Notes: generated by a model not told the origin, from the letters alone. Positions 18,439 to 26,568 are shown, counted from the stretch's first letter. The stretch is DNA of 46,581 bases from Candidatus Methanomicula labiotermitis (GCA_009780575.1 WQZU01000007.1:1-46581); one strand, 5' to 3'. Made by a program: numbers and translations.

Positions 18439-21015
18439 TCACTCCGCGATCTTGTAAGTATCGAATGTCGGGCTGTACAGGTCGCCGGCCTTCCCGAGCG
18501 TGTCCAGTATCCGTGTCAATTCGATCTCGCCTATCTGATCGGCAAACATTCCGAGCAGTTCCCCCTTGGTTATTGCCGTTCCTCTTTCCGCCACGTGCTC
18601 GCGTATCGCGTCGGTCACCATCCGCATACCGTCCCTGACGTTCACCGGCATTCCGGTCGCCACCCTGTCGATGTCCCATACCGTTTCGCCTTCCCGGCCG
18701 AGGACCTTGTTCAGGAAGTAGTGTATTATCCTTATTGAACGGTCCGCGTCGCAGCCGGTGACCGTTCTGCTGAGTCTCGCTCTTGCGGACGCCTCTGATA
18801 AACGTATGTACGCTTCCAGCTGTCTCGCGGTTATCGGTACTGACCTGCTTTTCCCTCCGCCGGTGTTCCGTATGTCAAGATAGTTGTCACGTATCTTCTC
18901 AAAGGCTTCGTCGGACATTATCGGGAATATACGTTTTGAATATGCAACGTACTTCCTCATTATGTCGATGTCATAGACCGGTATTATCGATCCCGTCTCT
19001 TCCAGTATCCTGCTGCTGATCTCGTCCTCGGCGCTGCCGCTTCTCCTTACCTGTCCCCTTCTGTGCGCGTTCAGTATGTGTTCCGTTATCTTCCTGTCGT
19101 TGTTGTTCTCAGGTTTGTCCTTTAGCGTGAATATCATATCAAAACGGGACATCAGAGCGGGCGGCAGATTTATCTGAGCGCCTATGTCCCCTTCGTCATC
19201 AAACCTTCCGCGCTTCGGGTTGGCGGCGGCAAGCATTGAGCAGCGGCACTGAAGCGTTGCCGTTATCCCCGCTTTTGCGATGGATATCCTCTGCGATTCC
19301 ATGGCCTCATGCAATGACGACGTATCCTGTTCGGACATCTTGTCCAGTTCGTCAATGCATGCCAGTCCCTTGTCCGCAAGTACAAGTGCTCCTGCTTCCA
19401 GGGTCCATCTTCCGTCGCCGAAATCGTCTTTCACGGCGGCGGCGGTGTTGTGCACCGCAAACCCGTTACCAATGAACGAGTGCGCGTGTTCCACCGTCAG
19501 ATCGTAAACATATTCCGGCAGTCCTTCGCTTATCCTGCTTACACGGTCGATCACAACAGAGCGCAGTGTCATCTTTTCCTTGCCGGCCGTCATTGCCAGC
19601 ATTCCGGGTTCGATCTTTCCCGATTCGATCCAATCGAACATCATACCGTTCCCTGCCAATATCTTCGTCTCCTGTGTAAGAAGCAGTCTGTCACCGTTTT
19701 CAGTGACAAGTTCCACCAGAAATGAAGGGGTCTTTATCTTCCAGACGAACGACACCGGCAGTCCCTTCGGGAAGCCGTTCTCGGTCACTGCGAGCACCCT
19801 GTCACCGGATGCGCTCTGTCTCCATATTCCATGTCTGTATTCTTCGGGCGCCGTCATTCTGGGTTCAACGAAATCCTTTATTGCGATGCTGCCGGATTCT
19901 GTGTGTATTACGGTGCTTCCGTCAACACATAGACCGGCCGCCGATGCGGATTTGCCGGACGCGTATATCCCTCGGGGAGCGAGCATGCTCATATACCGAA
20001 GCAGCTGACTTTTCGCCACGCCGGGATCGCCGACGAGAAGTATGTGTATGTCCCCTCTGATAACGGTGCCGTCGTCCATGTCCTTGTGCGTTCCGCCGAA
20101 CAGCTGCAGGGCGATCGCTTCCTTCTCTGTCTCAAGACCGTAGATGGTCGGTGATATCGAACGTATCATCTTGTCGAAGAGATCCGGGTCCTCGGACATC
20201 TCCAATATCTTTTTCTCGTCTTCCTCTGTTATAAGGATCTCATCATACTCATGCTGCTCGAACTCCATCGAATGTACTTCGATGAACGTCTCGAAGACCG
20301 ATGATTTGTCCCTCTCGCTCTTCTGCACCGCTCTTATTATGCCGTTGAGTGTCACCCTGTTGCCCGGGAACGTGGTTCCGGCGATGTCGTCTTCAAGATA
20401 TCCGGATATCCTTTCCGGCTGCGCTCCTCCCCTAAGACCTTCCGGGGACTCCTGTATCTCTATTTTCTGAGTGTCCACGTAAGAGCATCTTTCATCGATC
20501 AGCAGGAACTGCGCCGTCGATCTGTTGCAGCTGCCGTCGGTGCTTGTGCACATCGTCGGTTCGCGTATCAGCATTCCGAATTGGTCGACCCACATCTCGG
20601 CGTCGCATTTTGTGCATTTGAAAAGCGCTTTCGTCATCCTTGGTTTAACGGACGTCGCTTTCCTTACCAGGCCTTCGATCGCAACCAGTTTACCGAGATG
20701 TTTTGATCTTAATTCACGTATGTCAACGCGTACGTCCCTCGGAAGTTCGATTATCCTTAGGTTTACGCTTCCGCGCTGATCCCATGAGGGAGGCATCAGA
20801 TTCTTTATCGCCTTCCTGCCGATCGCAAGACACTTGTCCGGCCGGTCCGCTATGAACATCGCCAGATCGGGATTGTATTCATCGATGTCCTTGTAACTCA
20901 CGTAGATGCTCTTTTTGTCCGGATAGCTGTCAGCTATATCGTTTATCTTCAGCCTGTATCCTTTCGCGAGTATGTCCTCCCATCCTGCGAGCACCTCCTC
21001 ATCCTTGAAATCCAT
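18439..21015 (-). CDS. mcm: replicative helicase MCM with an intein
   Basis: The hexameric DNA helicase of archaeal replication. The 858-residue precursor holds a 161-residue intein (residues 363-523), leaving a 697-residue MCM after splicing. The N-terminal domain has a zinc site (C134, C137, C156, C163). The AAA+ core has Walker A GDPGVAKSQ (329-337), Walker B ACIDELDKM and the arginine finger SRFDMIF. A winged-helix C-terminus follows. The intein interrupts SAAGL/TAAAVKD, the conserved strand after Walker A, so splicing is needed for activity. A good Shine-Dalgarno (GGAGG) stands five bases before the ATG. It heads an mcm-DUF424-nmd3 operon. Confidence 0.96.
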   Translation of the reverse strand: MDFKDEEVLAGWEDILAKGYRLKINDIADSYPDKKSIYVSYKDIDEYNPDLAMFIADRPDKCLAIGRKAIKNLMPPSWDQRGSVNLRIIELPRDVRVDIRELRSKHLGKLVAIEGLVRKATSVKPRMTKALFKCTKCDAEMWVDQFGMLIREPTMCTSTDGSCNRSTAQFLLIDERCSYVDTQKIEIQESPEGLRGGAQPERISGYLEDDIAGTTFPGNRVTLNGIIRAVQKSERDKSSVFETFIEVHSMEFEQHEYDEILITEEDEKKILEMSEDPDLFDKMIRSISPTIYGLETEKEAIALQLFGGTHKDMDDGTVIRGDIHILLVGDPGVAKSQLLRYMSMLAPRGIYASGKSASAAGLCVDGSTVIHTESGSIAIKDFVEPRMTAPEEYRHGIWRQSASGDRVLAVTENGFPKGLPVSFVWKIKTPSFLVELVTENGDRLLLTQETKILAGNGMMFDWIESGKIEPGMLAMTAGKEKMTLRSVVIDRVSRISEGLPEYVYDLTVEHAHSFIGNGFAVHNTAAAVKDDFGDGRWTLEAGALVLADKGLACIDELDKMSEQDTSSLHEAMESQRISIAKAGITATLQCRCSMLAAANPKRGRFDDEGDIGAQINLPPALMSRFDMIFTLKDKPENNNDRKITEHILNAHRRGQVRRSGSAEDEISSRILEETGSIIPVYDIDIMRKYVAYSKRIFPIMSDEAFEKIRDNYLDIRNTGGGKSRSVPITARQLEAYIRLSEASARARLSRTVTGCDADRSIRIIHYFLNKVLGREGETVWDIDRVATGMPVNVRDGMRMVTDAIREHVAERGTAITKGELLGMFADQIGEIELTRILDTLGKAGDLYSPTFDTYKIAE
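19447..19929 (-). other. mini-intein in MCM (protein-splicing element)
   Basis: 161 codons from Cys (TGT, 19927-19929) to the terminal His-Asn (19447-19452), with Thr as the +1 extein residue. Block A is CVDGSTVIHTESG, a block-B-like region follows, block F is LPEYVYDLTVEHAHSFIGNG, and block G is FAVHN/T. The length leaves no room for a LAGLIDADG homing endonuclease. It is therefore a mini-intein that probably splices but cannot home. The host gene reads through in frame. Confidence 0.93.
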
Positions 21016-21020
21016 GTTGT

Positions 21021-21025
21021 CCTCC
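21021..21025 (-). promoter_or_regulatory. Shine-Dalgarno of mcm
   Basis: GGAGG on the minus strand, five bases upstream of the mcm ATG at 21015. It supports that start. Confidence 0.6.
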
Positions 21026-21060
21026 GGTGTACACGAGCCGCAAATATATGAAATGACCGC

Positions 21061-21306
21061 TTACATTATCTTGGAAAGATCCGACGCCCTGCATTCATCG
21101 TCCACCCACCAGACCCATCCTCCGTCCTCGATGGACACTTCGCCTTTCACGAATCCCGCCTGTTTCATCTTTGTCAGCGTCTTTGCGAAATCGTCCGGGC
21201 AGCGGTAACTGAACATCGATTCCAGTTTATCCTCTATTTCCTTGGTGGTCAGGCGGTCGTTCCCGAACACCAGCCAAACCGCGTGCATTATCTCTCCGAA
21301 CATCAT
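21061..21306 (-). CDS. small winged-helix-like protein
   Basis: An 81-residue protein read from the ATG at 21306. The frame stays open to a GTG at 21339, but that lies inside a palindrome and a TATA-like box. The sequence has the pattern of a winged helix: helix HAVWLVFG, then RLTTKEIEDKLESMF, recognition-like PDDFAKTLTKMKQAGFV, and a strand-turn-strand wing GEVSIEDGGWVWWVDD. It is likely DNA-binding. It lies upstream of mcm on the same strand, 45 bases away. A perfect 9-bp dyad overlies its probable promoter (see 21316-21339), consistent with autoregulation. No named family is recognised. Confidence 0.65.
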   Translation of the reverse strand: MMFGEIMHAVWLVFGNDRLTTKEIEDKLESMFSYRCPDDFAKTLTKMKQAGFVKGEVSIEDGGWVWWVDDECRASDLSKIM

Positions 21307-21315
21307 CACGGTTAC

Positions 21316-21339
21316 GTGAACTTTCGATAAAAAGTTCAC
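21316..21339 (-). promoter_or_regulatory. perfect 9-bp dyad over TATA-like box
   Basis: GTGAACTTT (21316-21324) and AAAGTTCAC (21331-21339) are exact inverted repeats with a six-base centre. On the minus strand the centre and flank read TTTTTATC, about 20-28 bases before the ATG at 21306, where a TATA box for a leaderless transcript belongs. A protein bound here would block TBP. Confidence 0.5.
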
Positions 21340-21396
21340 TGTTCTTCGAATAATTCCGCGAGTCTTGCATTCTATTCGTTAATACGCCTCATCCGA

Positions 21397-22662
21397 TCAC
21401 GGTCTGAGACAGCCCGCGGGCACCACCAGAACGCCATCGTCGCGCCTGTATGCGTATTCGGTCCCGGTAAGCACCATGAGGAATGACGGTTCCTTCATCT
21501 TATCCGTATTCACGCGTTCTTTCAGCTTCTTCAGATTTTCAGCGGCTTTATCTATTTCGTCGTGACCCAGTTTTATTTCCGCGGCGCCCCATCTTCCGTC
21601 GTTTAGATGTACGACCGCATCCGCTTCAAGGCCGTAGCTGTCATGATAATGGAAGACCTCGCCGTCGATCATTTGAGAATATATCCTCAGGTCGCGTGTG
21701 CACAGTGATTCGAAAAGAAGGCCGAATGTTCTGAGGTCGTTTAGAAGACCGTCAGGCGATGCGCGCATCACCGCCGCCACTATTGACGGGTCAACGAAAT
21801 TTCTTTTCGGAGATACTCTGACAGCGGCTTTCGATCTCAGGGAGGGATTCCACGCCGGAACATCCTCAACAACAAAGATCCTTCTCAATGCATTGATGTA
21901 TGACGACGCCGTCTTATCGGATGCCGTATCGTCATCGCCTGCCATGTCTTTCCTTATGGCGGACATGTTTGCAGCCGTTGATGTGTTCCTTGACAGGGAG
22001 CGCATAAGTTCTCTGGCGATCGCCGAGGATCTCTGAACGTTGTCCGCCTTTGATATGTCTTTGTTGATTATCGACTCAACGTAGCTTTGCATCTCCCTCA
22101 TTACAAATTTTTCCTGCACTCCCATGAGGAACGGCCATCCTCCTCTTACCAGGGCTGATGACAATTTATTCACGGACAGTTCGGAAGACGCCTCTATGTC
22201 ATGTTTTTTTTCGAACAGATCGTTCAGAGAGACGGAACCGTTCGATTCCCGTGATTCAAAGAGGCTCATCGGCCTCATTCTCACTCTTGTTATCCTTCCG
22301 GTTCCCGGATGCCGCGAATCGTCATCGGGCGGAGCGGCTGAACCCGTCAGGATGAATTGTCCCGGCCTTCCTCTTTTGTCCACGGTGTATTTCACGGCGT
22401 TCCATATGTTTGGCGCCAATTGCCACTCGTCTATGAGTCTCGGCGTGTTCCCTTCCAAAATGTGCGACGGTTTGATGTCCGCCATCCTGAGATGCGAATG
22501 CGACATCTCCGGATCGTGAAATGATATCATGCTGGCGGCCCTCTCTTCCGCGCTGCGCGTCTTGCCGCACCATTTCACACCTTCTATTAAGACAGCGCCG
22601 GAATGCTCAAGCACTTCGCTCAGATACGAATCGATCAGCCGCGGAAGATACTCTTCGCTCAT
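21397..22662 (-). CDS. AAA-family ATPase with DUF4143 domain
   Basis: A 421-residue ATPase of the family with N-terminal AAA_14 and C-terminal DUF4143 (PD-(D/E)XK-like) domains. Walker A is GVKWCGKT (28-35), Walker B-like LIDEWQ is near 76-81, and a sensor-like FILTGSAAP follows. The C-terminal part carries EADAVVHLNDGRWGAAEIKLG, a nuclease-fold-like EXK strand. These genes are often mobile and present in many copies in archaea and bacteria; the physiological role is unknown. Its promoter holds three evenly spaced palindromic sites. It is the last minus-strand gene before a 286-base gap. Confidence 0.88.
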   Translation of the reverse strand: MSEEYLPRLIDSYLSEVLEHSGAVLIEGVKWCGKTRSAEERAASMISFHDPEMSHSHLRMADIKPSHILEGNTPRLIDEWQLAPNIWNAVKYTVDKRGRPGQFILTGSAAPPDDDSRHPGTGRITRVRMRPMSLFESRESNGSVSLNDLFEKKHDIEASSELSVNKLSSALVRGGWPFLMGVQEKFVMREMQSYVESIINKDISKADNVQRSSAIARELMRSLSRNTSTAANMSAIRKDMAGDDDTASDKTASSYINALRRIFVVEDVPAWNPSLRSKAAVRVSPKRNFVDPSIVAAVMRASPDGLLNDLRTFGLLFESLCTRDLRIYSQMIDGEVFHYHDSYGLEADAVVHLNDGRWGAAEIKLGHDEIDKAAENLKKLKERVNTDKMKEPSFLMVLTGTEYAYRRDDGVLVVPAGCLRP

Positions 22663-22693
22663 GATTGCTTATGCGTGTTCACATATTATTCAT

Positions 22694-22756
22694 TTTCTAC
22701 AATTTCGGAACCCAAATTCCGATATTATAGGAACTCAGCTTCCGATTTTGTAGAAA
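22694..22756 (-). promoter_or_regulatory. three phased 17-bp semi-palindromes upstream of the DUF4143 ATPase
   Basis: Sites at 22694-22710 (TTTCTACAATTTCGGAA), 22717-22733 (TTCCGATATTATAGGAA) and 22740-22756 (TTCCGATTTTGTAGAAA) share the pattern TTYC...GRAA. They start exactly 23 bases apart. The first and third are reverse complements of each other at 15 of 17 positions. The array begins 32 bases upstream of the ATPase start, in the promoter zone. The rest of the gap (22757-22948) shows nothing I can name. Confidence 0.6.
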
Positions 22757-22948
22757 TTCGTCCGGGTTCGGAATCGGTGATAGCAGATCCTTTGCCTTCG
22801 CATATGTGTTTTCGCTGAGTATGTGCACTGAAATGGATGCAATATCCGGTCTTCGGCCTCGTTATAATCCGTATATCCGCACCCATCCGGCTCTTGGATC
22901 GTTCATTATCCCCGTCGGGATCGCTTCCGTGGTCACGGCGTCTATATC

Positions 22949-23461
22949 TCATTGCCCGATCGATTCAAGAAATTCGTTCTGTATCCTGACCACTTCCGCA
23001 CTGTCTTTTGCGTTTGCGTATTCGCCAAGCATCTCACCGTTGATCCTCATGAACTCTTCGCCCCAGCCGAATCTTCTTTTGAATTCTTCGGATTGTTCCC
23101 GTTCTCCTAATATGATAAGTGATGCCAGTATCGCTTCGGCGCTGTTCAATTCCATCGGCCTTCCCCAGTTCACCGGATTCGACGCTATCAGAAAAGGAAG
23201 GGCGCGCTCATTCATACCTTTCAGCCGCGGAAATTCGTCTATATTCGTCCACGTGACGTCCGTTACCGTTATTCCGCTCTTCTCCGCATACTGACGGTCC
23301 GCCGGGGAAAGCGCTTTGTCAGCGAACGGCGAGAGCACAACGGATCCGCGCGGTACCGATGATTCGCCGACGTTCCTGGCAAGACCGAACTTCATCATTC
23401 TCTTTGCGGTGCATTTTTTAGGATCGCATTGACATTTATCGTGCACGAACACGCGTATCAT
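22949..23461 (-). CDS. tsr3: Tsr3-like rRNA aminocarboxypropyltransferase (DUF367)
   Basis: A SAM-dependent SPOUT-like enzyme that transfers the aminocarboxypropyl group to N1-methylpseudouridine in small-subunit rRNA. 170 residues from the ATG at 23461. The family signature VFVHDKCQCDPKKCTAKR opens the protein, followed by VVLSPFADKALSPADR, the DVTWTN block and RALPFLIASNPVNWGRPMELNSAEA. The ATG overlaps the stop of the preceding phosphatase-like gene as ATGA, so the two are coupled. An upstream extension of the frame is a shadow of that gene. Confidence 0.9.
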   Translation of the reverse strand: MIRVFVHDKCQCDPKKCTAKRMMKFGLARNVGESSVPRGSVVLSPFADKALSPADRQYAEKSGITVTDVTWTNIDEFPRLKGMNERALPFLIASNPVNWGRPMELNSAEAILASLIILGEREQSEEFKRRFGWGEEFMRINGEMLGEYANAKDSAEVVRIQNEFLESIGQ

Positions 23462-23973
23462 CGGATTACCAGTTTTTCCAGGTTGTCCGGTGACGAGAAT
23501 GTTTCCTTCACCCATTCTTTGACCGTTTCCGTAAGATCCGAATACCACGCGGCAAGTTCACGGTCATCGGTTGCTCCGCAGTCCTCCTTTTTTCCGAAGT
23601 CCTTCAGTATGTGCTTTCCGGTGAACGGTATTATCTCGTGTATCCTGTCGTACGTCTCTTTCTGCAGGAAGACTATGTAATCGTACGTGATCATATTATT
23701 CGCATTGAAATCCTTGGATGTTGCGCGTCTCATATCGTATCCGTTGTCATACATCACCGCGACGAGTTCGCAGTCAACGTGATCGTGTCTGGGTCCGGCG
23801 CTCCGCACCTCGTAAACGTTCGGGTACATCACGGTAAGGAAATATTCGGCTATCTGCGACTGAAGGTCGTTCATCTCATCAACAAAGAGAATGGTCGTCT
23901 TTCCGCTGCAGACCGCGCTTTCCTTCTTTTTCTTCTTTCTCAGCATTTTTCTCGTATGTGCATCATTCATCAA
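23458..23973 (-). CDS. low-molecular-weight phosphatase-fold protein with lost active site
   Basis: A 171-residue protein with the fold of low-molecular-weight tyrosine phosphatases/arsenate reductases. After a lysine-rich start, ILFVDEMNDLQSQIAEYFL aligns with the family P-loop VCxxNxxRSxxAE. The catalytic cysteine is D32 and the phosphate-binding arginine is Q38, while N35 and S39 remain. ITYDYIVFL matches the later strand. It is therefore very probably not a phosphatase but a binding or regulatory relative. It is translationally coupled (ATGA) to tsr3, which hints at a link to ribosome biogenesis. Confidence 0.72.
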   Translation of the reverse strand: MMNDAHTRKMLRKKKKKESAVCSGKTTILFVDEMNDLQSQIAEYFLTVMYPNVYEVRSAGPRHDHVDCELVAVMYDNGYDMRRATSKDFNANNMITYDYIVFLQKETYDRIHEIIPFTGKHILKDFGKKEDCGATDDRELAAWYSDLTETVKEWVKETFSSPDNLEKLVIR

Positions 23974-24136
23974 AGTTAAACGTTTTCTTGCAAATCGTTA
24001 TTATCGTGCACGCGCATCAACGGATGCCACGATGATGATCGTTATTGTGCTGAACGTGATGATAGACGGGCGAGCTGAGTGGCCTTTCCGCATACGTCTT
24101 AGAAAGGTTTTAGACCCGCAACGCAATTGACCGTGT

Positions 24137-25429
24137 ATGTGGCCGGTTCTGCAGGTTGCCCTTGATCTCATGCATTTGAAAAGAGGCGTGGAGATAGCCC
24201 ATGAGGCCGTTGGCGGCGGCGTTGACTGGATAGAGGTCGGTACGCCCCTTATAAAAAGTGAGGGGGCCGAGTCGATCCGTACGATGCGCCGCGAGTTCCC
24301 GGGAAAGAAGATCGTTGCCGACACCAAGACCATGGATGTCGGCTCCTTTGAAGTGGAGATCGCCGCAAAGGCCGGTGCCGACGTCATTACCGTCATGGGG
24401 CTAGCCGACGATTCCACGATATCGGAAGCGGTCATGGCCGCAAGGAAATACGGCGCCGAGATCATGATAGATATGCTCAATGTTCCGAACGTTGCGGAAC
24501 GTTCGAAGGAGGTCGAACCGCTTGGAGTTTCTTACATATGTCTGCACATCGGCATAGACCGGCAGATGCGCGGGTCCGGGGCTCCGGTCGATCTTCTGAA
24601 AGAGGTTGCCGGATCAACATCCGTACCCCTGGCCGTTGCCGGCGGAATAACAGCGGAGACCGTCGGCGGATACGTCAAGGCGGGCGCATCGATCATCATA
24701 GTCGGCGGCGGGATCATAAAAACGGAGGATGTCACCGGTGCTGCGGCAAATATGAAAAAGGCGATGTCCGGAATAAAGATAGAAAGCGGCCTTGCAAAGA
24801 AATACAATGAAACGGAGCTGTTCGATGTGTTCTCGATCGTGTCGACGCCGAACGTATCCGACGCGTACCATAAGCAGGGAGTCATCAACGGCCTTACTCC
24901 GCATCTGAGCCCCGGTCAGAGGATGATCGGCCGGGCCCTCACCGTGCAGACGGCCAACGGCGACTGGGCGAAACCCGTCGAAGCGATCGACCGCGCGAAG
25001 GACGGCGACATAATAGTCATTTCTGCCGGAGGGGGCGATGTAGCTGTATGGGGTGAACTTGCGACCGAATCCGCGAAGATCGCCGGGGTGCGCGGCGTCG
25101 TGATAGACGGAGCGATACGTGACATCTGTGACATACGGGCAATGGGATTTCCGTCCTTTTCAAAACACGTTGTTCCGAACGCCGGCGAACCGAAGGGATA
25201 CGGCGGCATCGGAATTGAAGTAACGATATGCGACAAGACCGTCAGAACAGGCGATTGGATCATAGGTGACGAGAACGGTCTCATGGTCGTTCCGAAGGAG
25301 AATGCCGTGGAGATCGCCAACAGGTCGCTTGACGTCAGGGAGCGTGAGAACAGGACGCGCGAGGAGATACGCCGCGGTTCTACTCTTTCCAAAGTGAACG
25401 AACTGGAAAAATGGGAATCGATAAAATAA
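24137..25429 (+). CDS. 3-hexulose-6-phosphate synthase fused to an RraA-like domain
   Basis: A 430-residue fusion. Residues 1-210 are a TIM-barrel 3-hexulose-6-phosphate synthase (VALDLMHL, KKIVADTKTMDVGSFE, GADVITVMG, PLAVAGGITAETV). In archaea this enzyme makes ribulose 5-phosphate from fructose-6-phosphate-derived hexulose phosphate, releasing formaldehyde. Residues about 225-400 are an RraA/HMG-aldolase-like domain with VISAGGGDVAVWGELATE and the motif GVVIDGAIRDICDIRAMG, including the arginine-aspartate pair of the aldolase family. The same arrangement is known in methanogens; the role of the second domain is unclear. It ends at a hairpin shared with the convergent SPFH gene. Confidence 0.9.
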   Translation: MWPVLQVALDLMHLKRGVEIAHEAVGGGVDWIEVGTPLIKSEGAESIRTMRREFPGKKIVADTKTMDVGSFEVEIAAKAGADVITVMGLADDSTISEAVMAARKYGAEIMIDMLNVPNVAERSKEVEPLGVSYICLHIGIDRQMRGSGAPVDLLKEVAGSTSVPLAVAGGITAETVGGYVKAGASIIIVGGGIIKTEDVTGAAANMKKAMSGIKIESGLAKKYNETELFDVFSIVSTPNVSDAYHKQGVINGLTPHLSPGQRMIGRALTVQTANGDWAKPVEAIDRAKDGDIIVISAGGGDVAVWGELATESAKIAGVRGVVIDGAIRDICDIRAMGFPSFSKHVVPNAGEPKGYGGIGIEVTICDKTVRTGDWIIGDENGLMVVPKENAVEIANRSLDVRERENRTREEIRRGSTLSKVNELEKWESIK

Positions 25430-25438
25430 AAAAGTGAC

Positions 25439-25463
25439 CGGCGAGAGTTCCCGCCGTAATTGT
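25439..25463. terminator. bidirectional hairpin between convergent genes
   Basis: CGGCG (25439-25443) pairs with CGCCG (25452-25456) across an eight-base loop. It is followed by a T-rich tract on the plus strand and preceded by an A-run (25431-25434) that is a T-run on the minus strand. It sits between the stops of the HPS/RraA and SPFH genes. Confidence 0.4.
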
Positions 25464-25465
25464 TT

Positions 25466-26554
25466 TTATTCCGTGGGAGCGGGTCTGCCGGGGTTGGCCA
25501 TGCTGTTCGTTTCTCTCATCTCGGCATCCATTATCTTGTCGAGATTTTCCATCTGCTCCCTGATCTCCTCTACCTTCGGTATCGGTCCGAGTATCTCGTC
25601 GGGGTCGCCTATGCATGACGTTTCCTTAATGTCCGCAATGTGCCTCTCCGGTATCGTGGACGCGGAACCCATGTAGTTCGATATGCCGTCCACGAGTCTC
25701 GTGAGCTCGATCGGGAAGAAGAACTTCGAAGAGTCGCCCTCTCCCACGCTCTTCAGTGTTTCCATTGAGAGCACGGACATCGCCTTTGCGTCGAGCGCAG
25801 CGGCACCCACCGAAATTATGCGGAGCCTCTGAGCGTCTCCCTGACCTTCGAGTATGACCGCGAGCCTTTTACCTTCCGCCTCAAGGATCATCGACTGCCT
25901 GAGACCTTCCGCCTCAAGGATCATCGACTTCTTCTTACCTTCTGCCTCAAGGATCGCGGCCCTCTTAAGACCGTCCGCCTGAAGGATCGCGGCACGCCTT
26001 CTCCTCTCGGATGAGGTCTGCTCCTCCATTGCGTCCTTGACCCTCTTTGCCGGGTCAAGCTCCCTGATCTCGACCGCCTCAACCTTCACGCCCCACTTGT
26101 CAGTGCTCTCGTCGAGGATGTCCCTGAGCTGGATGTTTATCTTCTCACGGTTTGAAAGGATCTCATCGAGCTCCATCTCACCGACAACGGATCTCAGCGT
26201 TGTCTGAGCGAGATACACGGTCGCCATCCTGTAGTTCGTGACCTCGAAGAACGCATTCTTCGGATCAGTAACTTTGATGTAAATTATCGCATCAACGTTC
26301 ACAGGAGAGTTGTCCCTTGTGATGACCTCTTGGCTGGGAACGTCAAGCACCTGCGTACGAAGGTCGAGTTTTACCACTCTGTTCACAAGCGGGAACACCA
26401 TATTCAGACCTTGATTCAGAACCTTGACGAACTTACCGAGACGCATGTATATCGCCTGCTCGTAAGGCTGAACTATCTTTACTCCGTCGACCAATATGAC
26501 GATCGCCACGATTATGGCGAAGGCCACAAGGCCGAAAATCAGAAATTCACTCAT
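25466..26554 (-). CDS. SPFH/band-7 (stomatin-like) membrane protein
   Basis: A 362-residue stomatin/HflK-C-type scaffold protein. An N-terminal membrane hairpin (about residues 2-23) is followed by the SPFH domain (VQPYEQAIYMRLGKF, RTQVLDVPSQEVITRDN, ILDESTDKWGVKVEAVEIRELD). A long coiled coil with 11-residue repeats of the type ILEAEGKKKSM follows, then a proline-rich tail. It clusters with nfeD and htpX, the standard partners in membrane-protein quality control. A strong Shine-Dalgarno (AGAGGTGA, 26561-26568) precedes the ATG. The repeats are nearly identical at DNA level. Confidence 0.9.
   Translation of the reverse strand: MSEFLIFGLVAFAIIVAIVILVDGVKIVQPYEQAIYMRLGKFVKVLNQGLNMVFPLVNRVVKLDLRTQVLDVPSQEVITRDNSPVNVDAIIYIKVTDPKNAFFEVTNYRMATVYLAQTTLRSVVGEMELDEILSNREKINIQLRDILDESTDKWGVKVEAVEIRELDPAKRVKDAMEEQTSSERRRRAAILQADGLKRAAILEAEGKKKSMILEAEGLRQSMILEAEGKRLAVILEGQGDAQRLRIISVGAAALDAKAMSVLSMETLKSVGEGDSSKFFFPIELTRLVDGISNYMGSASTIPERHIADIKETSCIGDPDEILGPIPKVEEIREQMENLDKIMDAEMRETNSMANPGRPAPTE
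25871..25980 (-). repeat. 33-bp direct repeats inside the SPFH coiled coil
   Basis: Copies beginning at 25871 and 25904 are identical for at least 25 bases, and two more diverged copies follow at the same or nearly the same spacing. Each encodes one 11-residue turn of the coiled coil (ILEAEG-type). The near-identity suggests recent expansion or gene conversion. Confidence 0.7.
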
Positions 26555-26560
26555 TTGTTT

Positions 26561-26568
26561 TCACCTCT
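26561..26568 (-). promoter_or_regulatory. Shine-Dalgarno of the SPFH gene
   Basis: AGAGGTGA on the minus strand, six bases before the ATG at 26554. It fixes the start, and an A/T-rich TATA-like block lies just upstream in the 56-base gap to nfeD. Confidence 0.6.

Noticed and set aside
22725-22952. 75-codon minus-strand frame downstream of the tsr3 stop
   Set aside because: Overlaps the operator array, has basic low-complexity composition and no expression signal.
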